Positions 47,667 through 56,981 of a DNA stretch of 64,000 nucleotides are shown here, one piece after another. A program made the translations under genes and the position numbers. The stretch is from Pseudomonas saponiphila. GTDB lineage: Bacteria; Pseudomonadota; Gammaproteobacteria; Pseudomonadales; Pseudomonadaceae. The first letter of the stretch is position 1, and each line of letters opens with the position of its first letter. The notes below the pieces were generated by a model. That model did no database searches and was not told where the DNA came from. It was given only the letters and a program-made list of their open reading frames with translations. The stretch spans positions 744,001 to 808,000 of the forward strand of contig NZ_FNTJ01000002.1 in the NCBI RefSeq assembly GCF_900105185.1, in the 5' to 3' direction.

Positions 47667-48089
47667 ATGGCCAAAGTGATTCTGAAGAAAAAAGTTGATG
47701 TTCAATCGACTGCTCTGAGCGAAGTCAAATCCTATGCCCGCAAGATCTGGCTGGCTGGCCTGGGTGCCTACGCCAAAGTCGGTCATGAGGGCAGCGAATA
47801 CTTCCAGGAGTTGATCAAGGCCGGTCAATCCGTTGAAAAGAAAGGCAAAAAAGTTGTCACTGAACAACTTGAAGCCGCCAACAGTCAGATAGATAGCGTT
47901 AAAGGGGATGTCAGTACGCTTAAAGGCAAGGTCGAAGTGCAACTGGACAAGGTCGAAAAGGCCTTTGACACGCGCGTCGCCAGTGCCTTGAATCGCATCG
48001 GCATTCCGTCTAAACATGACGTTGAGACACTCTCTGCTAAGCTCGATGAGCTGACGGCGTTGCTCGAACGTGTCGCGCGTAAACATTAA
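47667..48089 (+). CDS. phaI: Phasin PhaI
   Basis: 140 residues from ATG at 47667 with GAGGTG upstream; the ATG at 47655 lacks a site. It has the phasin block KSYARKIWLAGLGAYAKVG, then an amphipathic helix and a coiled coil (QIDSVKGDVSTLKGKVEVQLDKV region). It coats PHA granules. It is closely similar to the N-terminal half of PhaF, encoded ten bases downstream, pointing to an old duplication. Confidence 0.95.
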   Translation: MAKVILKKKVDVQSTALSEVKSYARKIWLAGLGAYAKVGHEGSEYFQELIKAGQSVEKKGKKVVTEQLEAANSQIDSVKGDVSTLKGKVEVQLDKVEKAFDTRVASALNRIGIPSKHDVETLSAKLDELTALLERVARKH

Positions 48090-48099
48090 GGAGAACGGG

Positions 48100-48915
48100 A
48101 TGGCTGGTAAAAAGAATACTGAAAAAGAAGGCAGCTCGTGGATCGGGAAAGTCGAAGAGTACTCCCGTAAAATTTGGCTTGCTGGTTTAGGCGTGTACTC
48201 GAAAATCGACTCTGACGGCAGCAAGCTTTTCGAGACATTGGTCAAGGACGGTGAGAAAGCCGAGAAACTGACCAAGAGCGTAGTCGGCAAGAAAGTTGAT
48301 GCCGCCAAAGACTCCGCAAGTTCGGCCAAGTCGCGCATCAGCGACGTCAAGGACCGCGCCCTGGGCAAGTGGGACGAACTGGAAGGCGCTTTCGACAAGC
48401 GTTTGAACAGTGCCATCTCGCGTCTGGGCGTACCGAGCCGCAATGAGGTGAAAGCGCTGCATGACAAGGTCGATACCCTGACCAAGCAGATTGAAAAACT
48501 CACAGGTGCCAAGGTCACGCCGGTTGCGGCCAAAACCGCCGCTGCCAAGCCTGCGGCTAAACCTGCAGCCAAGCCTCTGGCCAAACCAGCGGCCAAAGCT
48601 GCAGCGAAACCCGCCGCCAAGCCCGCCGCGAAAACCGCTGCTGCCAAACCCGCTGCCAAGCCGGTTGCAGCAAAACCTGCGGCCAAGCCCGCCGCCAAGC
48701 CAGCGGTGAAAGCCGCCGCCAAACCCGCGGCTAAGCCGGCGGTGGCGAAAAAGCCTGCTGCCAAGAAGCCTGCTGCCAAGCCCGCGGTAGTGGCCAAGCC
48801 TGCAGCGACAGCGCCGACGGCTTCGGCCAGTACGGCAAACTCCGCCGCAGCCCCGAGCCCGGCGGTCGCGCCGACTGCTGCGCCAGCTCCAGCGACACCA
48901 AGCAGCCAGTCCTGA
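48100..48915 (+). CDS. phaF: Phasin PhaF with histone H1-like tail
   Basis: 271 residues from ATG at 48100 with AAGGAGAA upstream; an ATG at 48070 lies inside phaI. Residues 1-140 are a phasin domain like PhaI (EEYSRKIWLAGLGVYSKI). Residues 145-235 consist of AAKPAAKP-type repeats, a Lys/Ala/Pro tail like histone H1 that binds DNA. PhaF tethers granules to the nucleoid so that they are shared at division. The end is rich in Ala, Pro and Ser. A terminator follows. Confidence 0.96.
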   Translation: MAGKKNTEKEGSSWIGKVEEYSRKIWLAGLGVYSKIDSDGSKLFETLVKDGEKAEKLTKSVVGKKVDAAKDSASSAKSRISDVKDRALGKWDELEGAFDKRLNSAISRLGVPSRNEVKALHDKVDTLTKQIEKLTGAKVTPVAAKTAAAKPAAKPAAKPLAKPAAKAAAKPAAKPAAKTAAAKPAAKPVAAKPAAKPAAKPAVKAAAKPAAKPAVAKKPAAKKPAAKPAVVAKPAATAPTASASTANSAAAPSPAVAPTAAPAPATPSSQS

Positions 48916-48932
48916 TTGCATCGGGCATAAAG

Positions 48933-48965
48933 AACGCCCGGTCTGTAAAGGCCGGGCGTTTTTTA
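48933..48965 (+). terminator. Terminator between phaF and phaD
   Basis: Stem AACGCCCGG(C) / (G)CCGGGCGTT with TTTTT after it on the plus strand; phaF and phaD converge here and it could work on both. Confidence 0.9.
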
Positions 48966-48996
48966 TTGGGCCGAATTCGCTACTCGCCAGCTGCGC

Positions 48997-49617
48997 CTAG
49001 CCCTGTTCTTCCAGGTAGCGCAATGCCATTTGTTCGGTGGCCAGCTTCGCCGGCGGCAACAGGTGCGGTGCCACCAGCATCATGATCTGGTAGACCACCA
49101 GGCGCACTTCCCCTTCGCGATCCAGAATCCGCTGGTAGTCCAGGGAGAACAGCAGGGTCAGGGTGATCTGCTCCACCAGTTGGCCCAGGGCCTGGGTCCC
49201 GCTGACCAGCTGTCCCCGAGTCTTGAGTCGGGCCAGCAGCGAGGCCAGGGTTCGCTTGAGGGCGTTGAGCAGGTTGCGAATGCCCTTGGCCAGTTTCGGT
49301 AAGCGTCCCGCCAGGTTGGACAGATCCTGGAACAGGAAGCGGTAGTGGGCCAGGCGTTCGACAATCAGGTGCAGGAACAGCCAGTAGTCTTCCGGTGCCA
49401 GCTGGGCATCGGACGGCGGATCCAGCAGCGGTGTCAGCTCGTTCTGGAAACGTTCGAACAGGCCGAGCACCAAAGGCTCCTTGCCATGGAAGTGGTAGTA
49501 GAGGTTGCCGGGGCTGATGCCCATCTCGTTGGCCACCTCCATGGTGGAGACGTTGGGCTCGCCCTTCTGGTTGAACAGTTGCAGGGCACATTCGAGTATC
49601 CGGTCGCGGGTCTTCAT
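48997..49617 (-). CDS. phaD: TetR-family regulator PhaD
   Basis: 206 residues from ATG at 49617 (MKTRDRILECALQLFNQKG); two other Met codons upstream (49647, 49638) lack family support. N-terminal TetR helix-turn-helix with STMEVANEMGISPGNLYYHF, C-terminal ligand domain. In P. putida PhaD activates phaC1 and phaI promoters in response to an acyl-CoA signal. It is the last gene of the leftward phaC1-Z-C2-D set. Confidence 0.94.
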   Translation of the reverse strand: MKTRDRILECALQLFNQKGEPNVSTMEVANEMGISPGNLYYHFHGKEPLVLGLFERFQNELTPLLDPPSDAQLAPEDYWLFLHLIVERLAHYRFLFQDLSNLAGRLPKLAKGIRNLLNALKRTLASLLARLKTRGQLVSGTQALGQLVEQITLTLLFSLDYQRILDREGEVRLVVYQIMMLVAPHLLPPAKLATEQMALRYLEEQG

Positions 49618-49680
49618 CCTGACTTCTTGTCGGTCCATTGGGGGCACGACTCCAGCATGGAGTCGTGGAGCAAAGTGTTT

Positions 49681-51363
49681 TCAGCGCACGCGCACGTAGG
49701 TGCCCGGAGCATCCTCCATGGGCGGATAGTTCTGGTTGCCGAGGGTGGTCAGGGTTTCCCGCTGCGCTCCCGAGCGCTCCTGGACCCAGCTCAGCCACTG
49801 GCCCCACCAACTGCCGTCGACATGCTTGGCGTCGTAATACCAGGCTCGCGGATCACTGCTGAGCTTGTGGTTTTCCACGTAGTTGGCCTTGGGGTTGCTC
49901 GGGGGATTGAGAATGCTCTGCACATGCCCGCTGTTGGACAGCACGAAGCGTCGTTCCCCGCCCAGCAGCAGGGTCGAGCGATACACCGCATCCCAGGGGG
50001 TGATGTGATCGTTGATGCCGGCCACGCTGAAACTGTCCACCGTGACCTTCTGCAGATCGATCGGGGTGCCGCAGACTTCAAGTCCGCCTTCGTGGCTCAG
50101 CGGGTTGTGCTTGAAAAAGTCCAGCAGGTCGCCGTGCAAGGCGGCGGGCAGGCGGGTGCTGTCGTTGTTCCAGTAGAGAATGTCGAAGACCGGCGGCTCC
50201 TTGCCCAAGAGGTAGTTGTTGACCCAGTAGTTCCAGATCAGGTCGTTGGGACGCATCCAGGCAAACACCTTGGCCATGTCGCGGCCATCGAGCACCCCTT
50301 GCTGGTAGGAGCGACGCTTGGCCGCTTCCAGGGTTTTTTCATCGGCAAACAGGGTGGCCGGGCTGTCCAGTTGGCTGTCCAGCAGACTCACCAGGTAAGT
50401 GGCGCTGGCGACTCGGCGCAGTTGACGCTTGGCCTGCAGGTGACCTTGCAGGGCGGCGATGGTCAGGCCGCCGGCGCAGGCACCTACCAGGTTGACTTCC
50501 CGACTGCCGGTGATGGCCCGGGTGACATTCAGTGCCTCTTCGGTAGCCTCTACGTAGCTCGACAGGCCCCACTCGCGATGGCGCACGTCCGGGTTGCGCC
50601 AGCTGATCATGAACACCTGCAGGCCGTTCTTCAGGGCGTACTGGACGAAGCTGTTGTGCGGGCTGAGGTCGAAGATGTAGTACTTGTTGATTTGCGGCGG
50701 CACGACCAGCAACGGCTTGGCGTACTGTTTCTCGCTCATGGGGCTGTACTGGATCAGTTCCAGCAGCTCATTGCGAAACACCACCGAGCCTGGGGTCACG
50801 GCCAGGTTCTTGCCGATCTCGAAGGCGTGCTTGGTCACCTGGCTGGGCAGTCCGTTGTTGTGCAACAGGTCGTCCAGCAGGTTGCCGATGCCGCGCACCA
50901 CGCTATTGCCGCCGGTGTTGAAGATTTCCTTGAGGGCCAGGGGATTGAGCAGAGTGTTGGAGGGCGACACCGCGTCGTTGAGCAGGGAGAAGGCAAAGTG
51001 CGCCCGGGCCCGGTCGTCCTCGCTCATACCGCTGTCATCGATCCAGTGCCGAACCTGCTTCTGCCAGCTCAGATAGGCCTGCAAGCCTCGTTTGTAAAAG
51101 GGGTTTAGGGTCCAGGCCGGGTCGGCGAAGCGGTTGTCCTTGGGGCTGGGTTTATGCAGGGTTTGCCCCAGCAGTACGCGTCCCAGCTGGCCACCCAGGG
51201 CCAGGGTATGGCGGGCACTGTGCAATGGGTTGCGCAAGCTGTGGGCCGCAATGCTGCGCAATGTAGAGAACAGATCCCGGCCGCGCAGACCGGTGATCGC
51301 GCTCTGTGCGTTGATGTAGGCCGCAGGGGCCGGAAGCGAACCCTGTGCAGGCTTGTCTTGCAT
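49681..51363 (-). CDS. phaC2: Class II polyhydroxyalkanoate synthase PhaC2
   Basis: 560 residues. Alpha/beta-hydrolase polymerase that joins (R)-3-hydroxyacyl-CoA of C6-C14. The lipase-like box GACAGG puts the nucleophile Cys at residue 296; the Asp in AGINDHITPW and the His in SNSGHVQSI complete the triad. It is about equally long as PhaC1 and clearly homologous throughout. It starts about 110 bp after phaZ. Confidence 0.97.
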   Translation of the reverse strand: MQDKPAQGSLPAPAAYINAQSAITGLRGRDLFSTLRSIAAHSLRNPLHSARHTLALGGQLGRVLLGQTLHKPSPKDNRFADPAWTLNPFYKRGLQAYLSWQKQVRHWIDDSGMSEDDRARAHFAFSLLNDAVSPSNTLLNPLALKEIFNTGGNSVVRGIGNLLDDLLHNNGLPSQVTKHAFEIGKNLAVTPGSVVFRNELLELIQYSPMSEKQYAKPLLVVPPQINKYYIFDLSPHNSFVQYALKNGLQVFMISWRNPDVRHREWGLSSYVEATEEALNVTRAITGSREVNLVGACAGGLTIAALQGHLQAKRQLRRVASATYLVSLLDSQLDSPATLFADEKTLEAAKRRSYQQGVLDGRDMAKVFAWMRPNDLIWNYWVNNYLLGKEPPVFDILYWNNDSTRLPAALHGDLLDFFKHNPLSHEGGLEVCGTPIDLQKVTVDSFSVAGINDHITPWDAVYRSTLLLGGERRFVLSNSGHVQSILNPPSNPKANYVENHKLSSDPRAWYYDAKHVDGSWWGQWLSWVQERSGAQRETLTTLGNQNYPPMEDAPGTYVRVR

Positions 51364-51471
51364 GAGTCAACACTCCTTCGTCAAACCACTAACAAGCAGA
51401 CCAATCCAAGACAGACAACATAGTCGCTCCTGGCCTTTCTTGCGCGCGACGACCCTGTCGGCAGCGTTGTT

Positions 51472-52332
51472 TTATTTCATTGGGTGCGATGGCAGTGGAT
51501 GCGGGTGCATCACGGCGCGCTGTCGCTCTTCCTGGAGGAATTTCATGATGATCGGGGCGACGGCCTCGGCCCGGGTGATCAGGAACAGGTGGCCGTCGTC
51601 GATGATGTGCAACTGCGCGTTGGGAATCCGCCAGGCCAGCATGCGCATGTTGATCAGGGGAATCAGTGGGTCATCGTCGCCGGCCAGCACCAGGGTCGGC
51701 TGGTGGATCTTGTGCAGCCAGTGGATGCTGGTCCAGCCCAGTCCGGCGAACAGTTGCCAGTAGTAGCCCAGCTTGCCGGCCGAGCGGACCTTGGCGGCGT
51801 GTTCGGCGGCCAGGTTCGGATCGCGACGGAAGGCGCCGCCGTAGATCAGCGGCGCGATGCGCATCACGTGGGAAGGCTGCACGTAGCGCCGTGGACTGGC
51901 CATCATCCACAGCACCTTGGGTTTGCCGGGAACCATGAAGGCGCCGGCGGCAGTGGCCGCCAGTACCAGTTTCTTGCAACGCTCGGGGTAGTCGTAGGCG
52001 AACTGCTGGGCCAGGGCTCCACCCCAGGACACACCCACGGCATTGACCTGGCCGTAGTCCAGGTAATCGAGCATGCGGGCGGTCAGCTTGGCCAGGCCGG
52101 GAAAGCGATAGGGCCGGCTTGGGGTCGAGGAGCCGCCCACGCCGGGGACGTCGAAGGCAATGACTTCCAGGTCAGGGTCCAGGGCCTGGACAAAGGGAAA
52201 GACCAGCTCCAGGTTGGCGCCGATACCGTTGAAGATCAGCAGCGGCGTCAAGTGCGGCTTGCCGGGGCGTACCGCCGTGCGGATGGTCTGTCCATCCAGA
52301 TCAACGGTGCGAAAGATGAAAGAGTGTGGCAT
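51472..52332 (-). CDS. phaZ: Intracellular PHA depolymerase
   Basis: 286 residues, alpha/beta hydrolase that frees hydroxy acids from stored mcl-PHA. Nucleophile Ser102 is in GVSWGG; Asp in AGDDDPLIP and His in DDGHLFLI complete the triad. It lies between the two synthase genes, so granule making and breakdown are encoded together. Confidence 0.96.
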   Translation of the reverse strand: MPHSFIFRTVDLDGQTIRTAVRPGKPHLTPLLIFNGIGANLELVFPFVQALDPDLEVIAFDVPGVGGSSTPSRPYRFPGLAKLTARMLDYLDYGQVNAVGVSWGGALAQQFAYDYPERCKKLVLAATAAGAFMVPGKPKVLWMMASPRRYVQPSHVMRIAPLIYGGAFRRDPNLAAEHAAKVRSAGKLGYYWQLFAGLGWTSIHWLHKIHQPTLVLAGDDDPLIPLINMRMLAWRIPNAQLHIIDDGHLFLITRAEAVAPIIMKFLQEERQRAVMHPHPLPSHPMK

Positions 52333-52462
52333 GCCATAGCCCTGTGAATTGAACCATGGGCGACGCCGTCCCGGGCGTCGTCCGGATTTTCCGAGGCCGG
52401 GCCTCGTACCAAGAATAGGGCTTGGCGACGCCTCCTGGCGTCGCGTCGTTGAATGCCTTGCC

Positions 52463-54142
52463 TTAGCGCTCGTGGACGTAGGTCCCCGGTGCGGCCTCGG
52501 CGGCGGGGTACTTTTTGTTGCCCAGCGTGCTGGGAGCCGCTTTCAGCTCACCGGAACGCTCCGCCTGCCAGGCTTGCCAGTGCAGCCACCAGGAGTCGGT
52601 GTGCTTGATCGAGTTTTCCTGCCATTGATCGGGGCAGGCCGGGATCTCGGTGCTGGTCATGTAGCGCGCCTTGGGATTGCCTGGCGGATTCAGGATGCTC
52701 TGGATATGCCCGCTGCTGGACAGCACGAACTCCACGTTGCCGCCAAACAGTTGCGCCGACTTGTAGCAGGACTTCCAAGGGGTGATGTGATCGTTGGTGC
52801 CGGCCAGGGAAAAGATATCGGCGGTCACCTGTTTCAGGTCGATGGGCGTGCCGCACACTTCCAGTGCATTGGGGCGTACCAGCGGGTTGTTTTTGAACAT
52901 TTCGATCAGGTCGCCGTGGAACGCCGCGGGCAGGCGGGTGGTGTCGTTGTTCCAGAACAGGATGTCGAACACCGGTGGTTCGTTGCCCAGCAGGTAGTTG
53001 TTGACCCAGTAGTTCCAGATCAGGTCGTTGGGGCGCATCCAGGCAAATACCTTGGCCATGTCGCGACCTTCGAGCACGCCGGCCTGGTAGGAGTGGCGCT
53101 TGGCCGCTTCCAGGGTCTGCTCGTCGACGAACAGCGCCACCTGGGTATCCAGGGTGGTGTCGAGAACACTGACCAGCAGGGTCAGGGCATTGACCTTCTT
53201 TTCTCCGAGCGCGGCGTAGTGGCCCAGCAGTGCGGTGCAGGTGATACCGCCGGAGCAGGCCCCGAGCATGTTCACATCCTTGCTGCCGGTGATGGCGGTG
53301 ACCACGTCGACCGCCTCCTTCAGGGCCTCGATGTAGGTCGACAGGCCCCATTCCCGCTGTGCCTTGGTGGGGTTGCGCCAGCTGACGATGAAGGTCTGCA
53401 CGTTGTTGCGCAGGCAGAAGCGCGCCAGGCTCTTGTCCGGGCTGAGGTCGAAGACGTAGAACTTGTTGATCTGGGGCGGCACCACCAGCAGTGGGCGCTC
53501 ATGCACCTGTTCGGTGATCGGCCGGTACTGGATTAGCTCCAGCACGTCGTTGCGGAACACCACCGCGCCTTCGCTGGTGCCGAGGTTCTTGCCCACCTCA
53601 AAGGCGTCCATGTTGACCTGGCTGGGCATGCCGCCGTTCTGCACCAAGTCCTTGGCCAGATGGGACAGGCCGTCCAGCAGGCTCTTGCCGCCAGTTTCGA
53701 AGAAGCGCTTGACCGCGGCGGGGTTGGCCATGCTGTTGGTCGGGGCCATGGCCTCGGTCATCAGGTTGATCACGAAGTGGCCGCGGCTGATGTCCTGATC
53801 GGACAGGTTGCTGTCGCCTATCCAGTCGTGAAGTTCCTTGCGCCACGCCAGGTAGGTTTGCAGATAGCGTCGGTACAGCGGGTTCTGGCTCCAGGCCGGA
53901 TCGTTGAAGCGACGGTCGTCGCTCTCCGGTTGCAGGGTCGACTTGCCGAACATCACGTTCTTCAGCTCAAGGCCGAAATGGGCGACATGCTTGACGCTGT
54001 GGATGGGTTGTTTGATGGCCTGGGCGAGCACCATTCGAGCAGAGGTAAGCAGATCCTTTCTACGCAAGCCGATGACCGGATTGAGCCCCAGTGTGTTTTC
54101 CGAGGCTTGGCGTTTCAGGTCATCGATATTCTTGTTACTCAT
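52463..54142 (-). CDS. phaC1: Class II polyhydroxyalkanoate synthase PhaC1
   Basis: 559 residues. The main mcl-PHA polymerase. Nucleophile Cys296 in GACSGG, with Asp in AGTNDHITPW and His in SSSGHIQSI. First gene of the leftward pha operon. Codons 3-5 contain AACAAGAA (54129-54136), an AANAANAA element of the sort through which Crc/Hfq restrains phaC1 translation in P. putida, though the second variable base is G and not a pyrimidine. Confidence 0.97.
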   Translation of the reverse strand: MSNKNIDDLKRQASENTLGLNPVIGLRRKDLLTSARMVLAQAIKQPIHSVKHVAHFGLELKNVMFGKSTLQPESDDRRFNDPAWSQNPLYRRYLQTYLAWRKELHDWIGDSNLSDQDISRGHFVINLMTEAMAPTNSMANPAAVKRFFETGGKSLLDGLSHLAKDLVQNGGMPSQVNMDAFEVGKNLGTSEGAVVFRNDVLELIQYRPITEQVHERPLLVVPPQINKFYVFDLSPDKSLARFCLRNNVQTFIVSWRNPTKAQREWGLSTYIEALKEAVDVVTAITGSKDVNMLGACSGGITCTALLGHYAALGEKKVNALTLLVSVLDTTLDTQVALFVDEQTLEAAKRHSYQAGVLEGRDMAKVFAWMRPNDLIWNYWVNNYLLGNEPPVFDILFWNNDTTRLPAAFHGDLIEMFKNNPLVRPNALEVCGTPIDLKQVTADIFSLAGTNDHITPWKSCYKSAQLFGGNVEFVLSSSGHIQSILNPPGNPKARYMTSTEIPACPDQWQENSIKHTDSWWLHWQAWQAERSGELKAAPSTLGNKKYPAAEAAPGTYVHER

Positions 54143-54256
54143 CTACGACGCTCCATTGTCCTGAGACGAGTACCGGACCTGCTGTGCAGTCACACAGCAC
54201 GATGCCAGGTACTACTGCTCGGGTGACCGTTGATTGCGTACCGCTGCTTTAAAAGT

Positions 54257-54270
54257 GCAGAGAACTCTGC
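54257..54270. promoter_or_regulatory. Palindrome overlapping the phaC1 promoter
   Basis: GCAGAGAACTCTGC: 6-base arms around AA. It covers the downstream edge of the -12 element at 54268-54270, so a protein bound here could block or steer phaC1 initiation. Which regulator is not known; PhaD is one candidate. Confidence 0.5.
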
Positions 54271-54283
54271 AGGGAACTTGCCA
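54268..54283 (-). promoter_or_regulatory. Sigma-54-like promoter upstream of phaC1
   Basis: On the minus strand TGGCAAGTTCCCTGCA: the GG and GC of the -24/-12 consensus are in exact spacing, 126 bp before the start codon. A sigma-54-type promoter has been proposed upstream of phaC1 in other pseudomonads. The rest of the 258-bp gap (54143-54400) shows no gene. Confidence 0.6.
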
Positions 54284-54400
54284 GTTCCATTGGTTACCCG
54301 AGTTTAATTTTTTTCGCAAGCAGGCCATTCATTGGCCATACAGCCCAGCATTCAAACAGATGAAATTAGAAAATGCCCTCTAAACAGCCGGAGGCTCGGA

Positions 54401-54778
54401 CTAGAGCATCAGCTTGATTATCGACTCATTCGGATCGCGGGATTTTCCGGCCGTTTTGAGCTCTGCCAGATAATCGCTCCACAGCTCGTCCTGACGCTGA
54501 GCCAACTGGTACAGGTAGTCCCAGGTGAACAGCCCGCTGTCATGGCCGTCGTCGAAGGTCAATTTCAGTGCGTACTGGCCCGCCGGTTCAACCTTGCTCA
54601 GGCCCACGCCAAGCTTGCCGAACTGCAGGATGGGTTTGCCGTGGCCCTGGACCTCGGCGGAGGGAGAGTGCACCCGCAGGAACTCTGCAGGCAGGTGATA
54701 GACCTCGTCCGGCCCGTAGGTCAGGGTCAGGGTTTTCGAGGCTTTGTGCAGGTTGATGCCGGTGGGGAGTTTAGTCAT
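54401..54778 (-). CDS. DUF971 domain protein (GBBH-like N-terminal domain)
   Basis: 125 residues. TGINLHKASKTLTLTYGPDEVYHLPAEFLR and the later GHDSGLFTWDYLYQLA match the DUF971 or GBBH-like_N domain, found alone here and at the N terminus of gamma-butyrobetaine hydroxylase, and linked to iron-sulfur proteins elsewhere. The cellular role is unknown. It lies between hslU (80 bp upstream) and the pha operon, an arrangement common in Pseudomonas. Confidence 0.9.
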   Translation of the reverse strand: MTKLPTGINLHKASKTLTLTYGPDEVYHLPAEFLRVHSPSAEVQGHGKPILQFGKLGVGLSKVEPAGQYALKLTFDDGHDSGLFTWDYLYQLAQRQDELWSDYLAELKTAGKSRDPNESIIKLML

Positions 54779-54857
54779 GACGGCAGCTTAAAGCTGCCAG
54801 CCGCAAGCTACAAGATGACCGCGGTCAACTTGCAGCTTGAGGCTTTGAGCTTGTCGC

Positions 54858-56195
54858 TTAGAGGATGTAACGGGACAGGTCTTCGTTCTGCGCCAATTCG
54901 CCCAGGTGGCTGTTGACGTAGGCCGCGTCGATGCGGATCGGCTCTTCGCTGTGGGCGCTGGCCAGGTCGCCGGCGCTGAACGACACCTCTTCCAGCAGGC
55001 GCTCGAGCAGGGTGTGCAGGCGACGGGCACCGATGTTCTCGGTCTTCTCGTTGACCTGCCAGGCAATCTCCGCCAGGCGCTTGATGCCTTCGGGCAGGAA
55101 CTCGATGTTCAGGCCTTCGGTCTTGAGCAGCTCACGGTATTGCTCGGTCAGCGAAGCGTGAGGCTCGCTGAGGATGCGCTCGAAGTCTTCCGGCGATAGC
55201 GCCTTGAGTTCGACGCGGATCGGCAGGCGCCCTTGCAGCTCCGGAACCAGATCGCTGGGCTTGCTCAGGTGGAAGGCACCGGAAGCGATGAACAGGATGT
55301 GGTCGGTCTTGACCATGCCCAGCTTGGTGTTGACGGTGCAGCCCTCGATCAGCGGCAGCAGGTCGCGCTGCACGCCTTCGCGGGACACATCGACGCCGCC
55401 GGAGTTGCCGCGCTTGGCCACCTTGTCGATTTCGTCGATGAACACGATGCCGTGCTGCTCGACCGCTTCCAGGGCCTTGGCCTTGAGCTCTTCGTCATTG
55501 ACCAGGCGGCTGGCCTCTTCGTCGCGCACCAGCTTCAACGCTTCCTTGACCTTGAGCTTGCGGCTCTTGCGCTTGCCCTTGCCCATGTTGGCGAACAGGT
55601 TCTGCAGCTGGTTGGTCATCTCTTCCATGCCCGGTGGCGCGGAGATGTCGACACCGGTGACTTCCGCCACTTCGATCTCGATTTCCTTGTCGTCCAGCTG
55701 GCCTTCGCGCAGGCGCTTGCGGAACAGCTGGCGGGTGTTGGAGTCCTGGGCCGGCGCTTCATCGCTGCTGAAGCCCATGCGCGCCGGCGGCAGCAGGGCG
55801 TCGAGGATGCGTTCTTCGGCGGCGTCTTCGGCGCGGTGGCGAACCCGGATCATTTCCTGTTCGCGGAACATCTTGATCGCCGCATCGGCCAGGTCACGAA
55901 TGATCGATTCGACATCGCGACCCACATAACCGACTTCGGTGAACTTGGTGGCTTCGACCTTGATGAACGGTGCATTGGCCAGCTTGGCCAGGCGGCGAGC
56001 GATTTCGGTCTTGCCGACACCGGTGGGGCCGATCATCAGGATATTCTTGGGCGTCACTTCAACGCGCAGTTCGGCCGGCAGTTGCATCCGGCGCCAGCGG
56101 TTGCGCAGGGCGATCGCGACGGCGCGCTTGGCATCGTCCTGGCCGATGATGTGGCGGTTGAGTTCGTGGACGATTTCGCGGGGTGTCATGGACAT
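54858..56195 (-). CDS. hslU: ATP-dependent protease ATPase subunit HslU
   Basis: 445 residues, AAA+ unfoldase of the HslUV protease. Walker A GPTGVGKT at residues 56-63, Walker B in IVFIDEIDK, the I-domain (about residues 110-240), and the C-terminal sensor and tail ending LSRYIL that inserts into HslV. It lies 57 bp after hslV, in the standard hslVU order. Confidence 0.97.
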   Translation of the reverse strand: MSMTPREIVHELNRHIIGQDDAKRAVAIALRNRWRRMQLPAELRVEVTPKNILMIGPTGVGKTEIARRLAKLANAPFIKVEATKFTEVGYVGRDVESIIRDLADAAIKMFREQEMIRVRHRAEDAAEERILDALLPPARMGFSSDEAPAQDSNTRQLFRKRLREGQLDDKEIEIEVAEVTGVDISAPPGMEEMTNQLQNLFANMGKGKRKSRKLKVKEALKLVRDEEASRLVNDEELKAKALEAVEQHGIVFIDEIDKVAKRGNSGGVDVSREGVQRDLLPLIEGCTVNTKLGMVKTDHILFIASGAFHLSKPSDLVPELQGRLPIRVELKALSPEDFERILSEPHASLTEQYRELLKTEGLNIEFLPEGIKRLAEIAWQVNEKTENIGARRLHTLLERLLEEVSFSAGDLASAHSEEPIRIDAAYVNSHLGELAQNEDLSRYIL

Positions 56196-56252
56196 AGTAA
56201 TTGGCGGTCCTCAAGCAAGAATGAATGCCGTGGCGCGAGCGCCGCAACAGGC

Positions 56253-56783
56253 TTATTCCGCGAGATCCTGCTCCTCGATGGTTTGAGTGTGATTGGTGAA
56301 TACGCAGATGTCGCCGGCAATGCCCAGGGCCGTCTCGACGATTTCGCGAGCCGACAGGTCGGTCTTTTTCAGCAGGGCGCTGGCCGCGGCCTGGGCGTAG
56401 GCGCCACCGGAGCCCATGGCGATCAGGCCATCTTCGGGCTCAACCACATCGCCGTTGCCGGTGATGATCAGGGAGGCGTCCTTGTTGGCGACGGCCAGCA
56501 TGGCCTCCAGACGGCTGAGGGAGCGGTCGGTGCGCCATTCCTTGGCCAGTTCGACGGCAGCGCGCACCAGGTGACCCTGATGTTTCTCCAGCTGGCCTTC
56601 GAAACGTTCGAACAGGGTGAAGGCGTCAGCGGTGGCCCCGGCGAAACCGGCTATAACCTGGCCGTGGTACAGGCGACGGACTTTTTTCGCGTTGCCTTTC
56701 ATCACGGTGTTGCCGAGAGAAACCTGGCCGTCGCCGCCCATGACGACTTTGCCGTGGCGGCGGACTGAAACGATGGTGGTCAA
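56253..56783 (-). CDS. hslV: ATP-dependent protease peptidase subunit HslV
   Basis: 176 residues from a TTG start at 56783 with GGAG eight bases upstream. HslV must begin with the catalytic Thr straight after the initiator Met, and the TTG gives (M)[19 protein letters not shown]; the ATG at 56831 would add 16 residues before the Thr and block the active site. It is the proteasome-like threonine protease of HslUV. The intact fold shows the [15 protein letters not shown] block. Confidence 0.95.
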   Translation of the reverse strand: MTTIVSVRRHGKVVMGGDGQVSLGNTVMKGNAKKVRRLYHGQVIAGFAGATADAFTLFERFEGQLEKHQGHLVRAAVELAKEWRTDRSLSRLEAMLAVANKDASLIITGNGDVVEPEDGLIAMGSGGAYAQAAASALLKKTDLSAREIVETALGIAGDICVFTNHTQTIEEQDLAE

Positions 56784-56906
56784 GGGGAAGTCTCCACACA
56801 GCGGGGCGAAAGTGCCCTGATGGAAACTCATATGGGGGTGGCTGGGCGTTTTTCAACCGGAGGTTGTAGCGGGGGACCGACGGTATTTTTTGCAAGCTGC
56901 AAGAGC

Positions 56907-56961
56907 TTCGCGGGCAAGCCCGCTCCTGCGGCGCGTTGTGCAGGAGCGGGCTTGTTCGCGA
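56907..56961. repeat. REP pair (GCGGGC type)
   Basis: Facing units CGCGGGCAAGCCCGCTCCTGC and its complement with a single mismatch, between the SPOR gene and hslV. Confidence 0.9.
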
Positions 56962-56981
56962 TCGATCGTCTAGCCGTTGGC

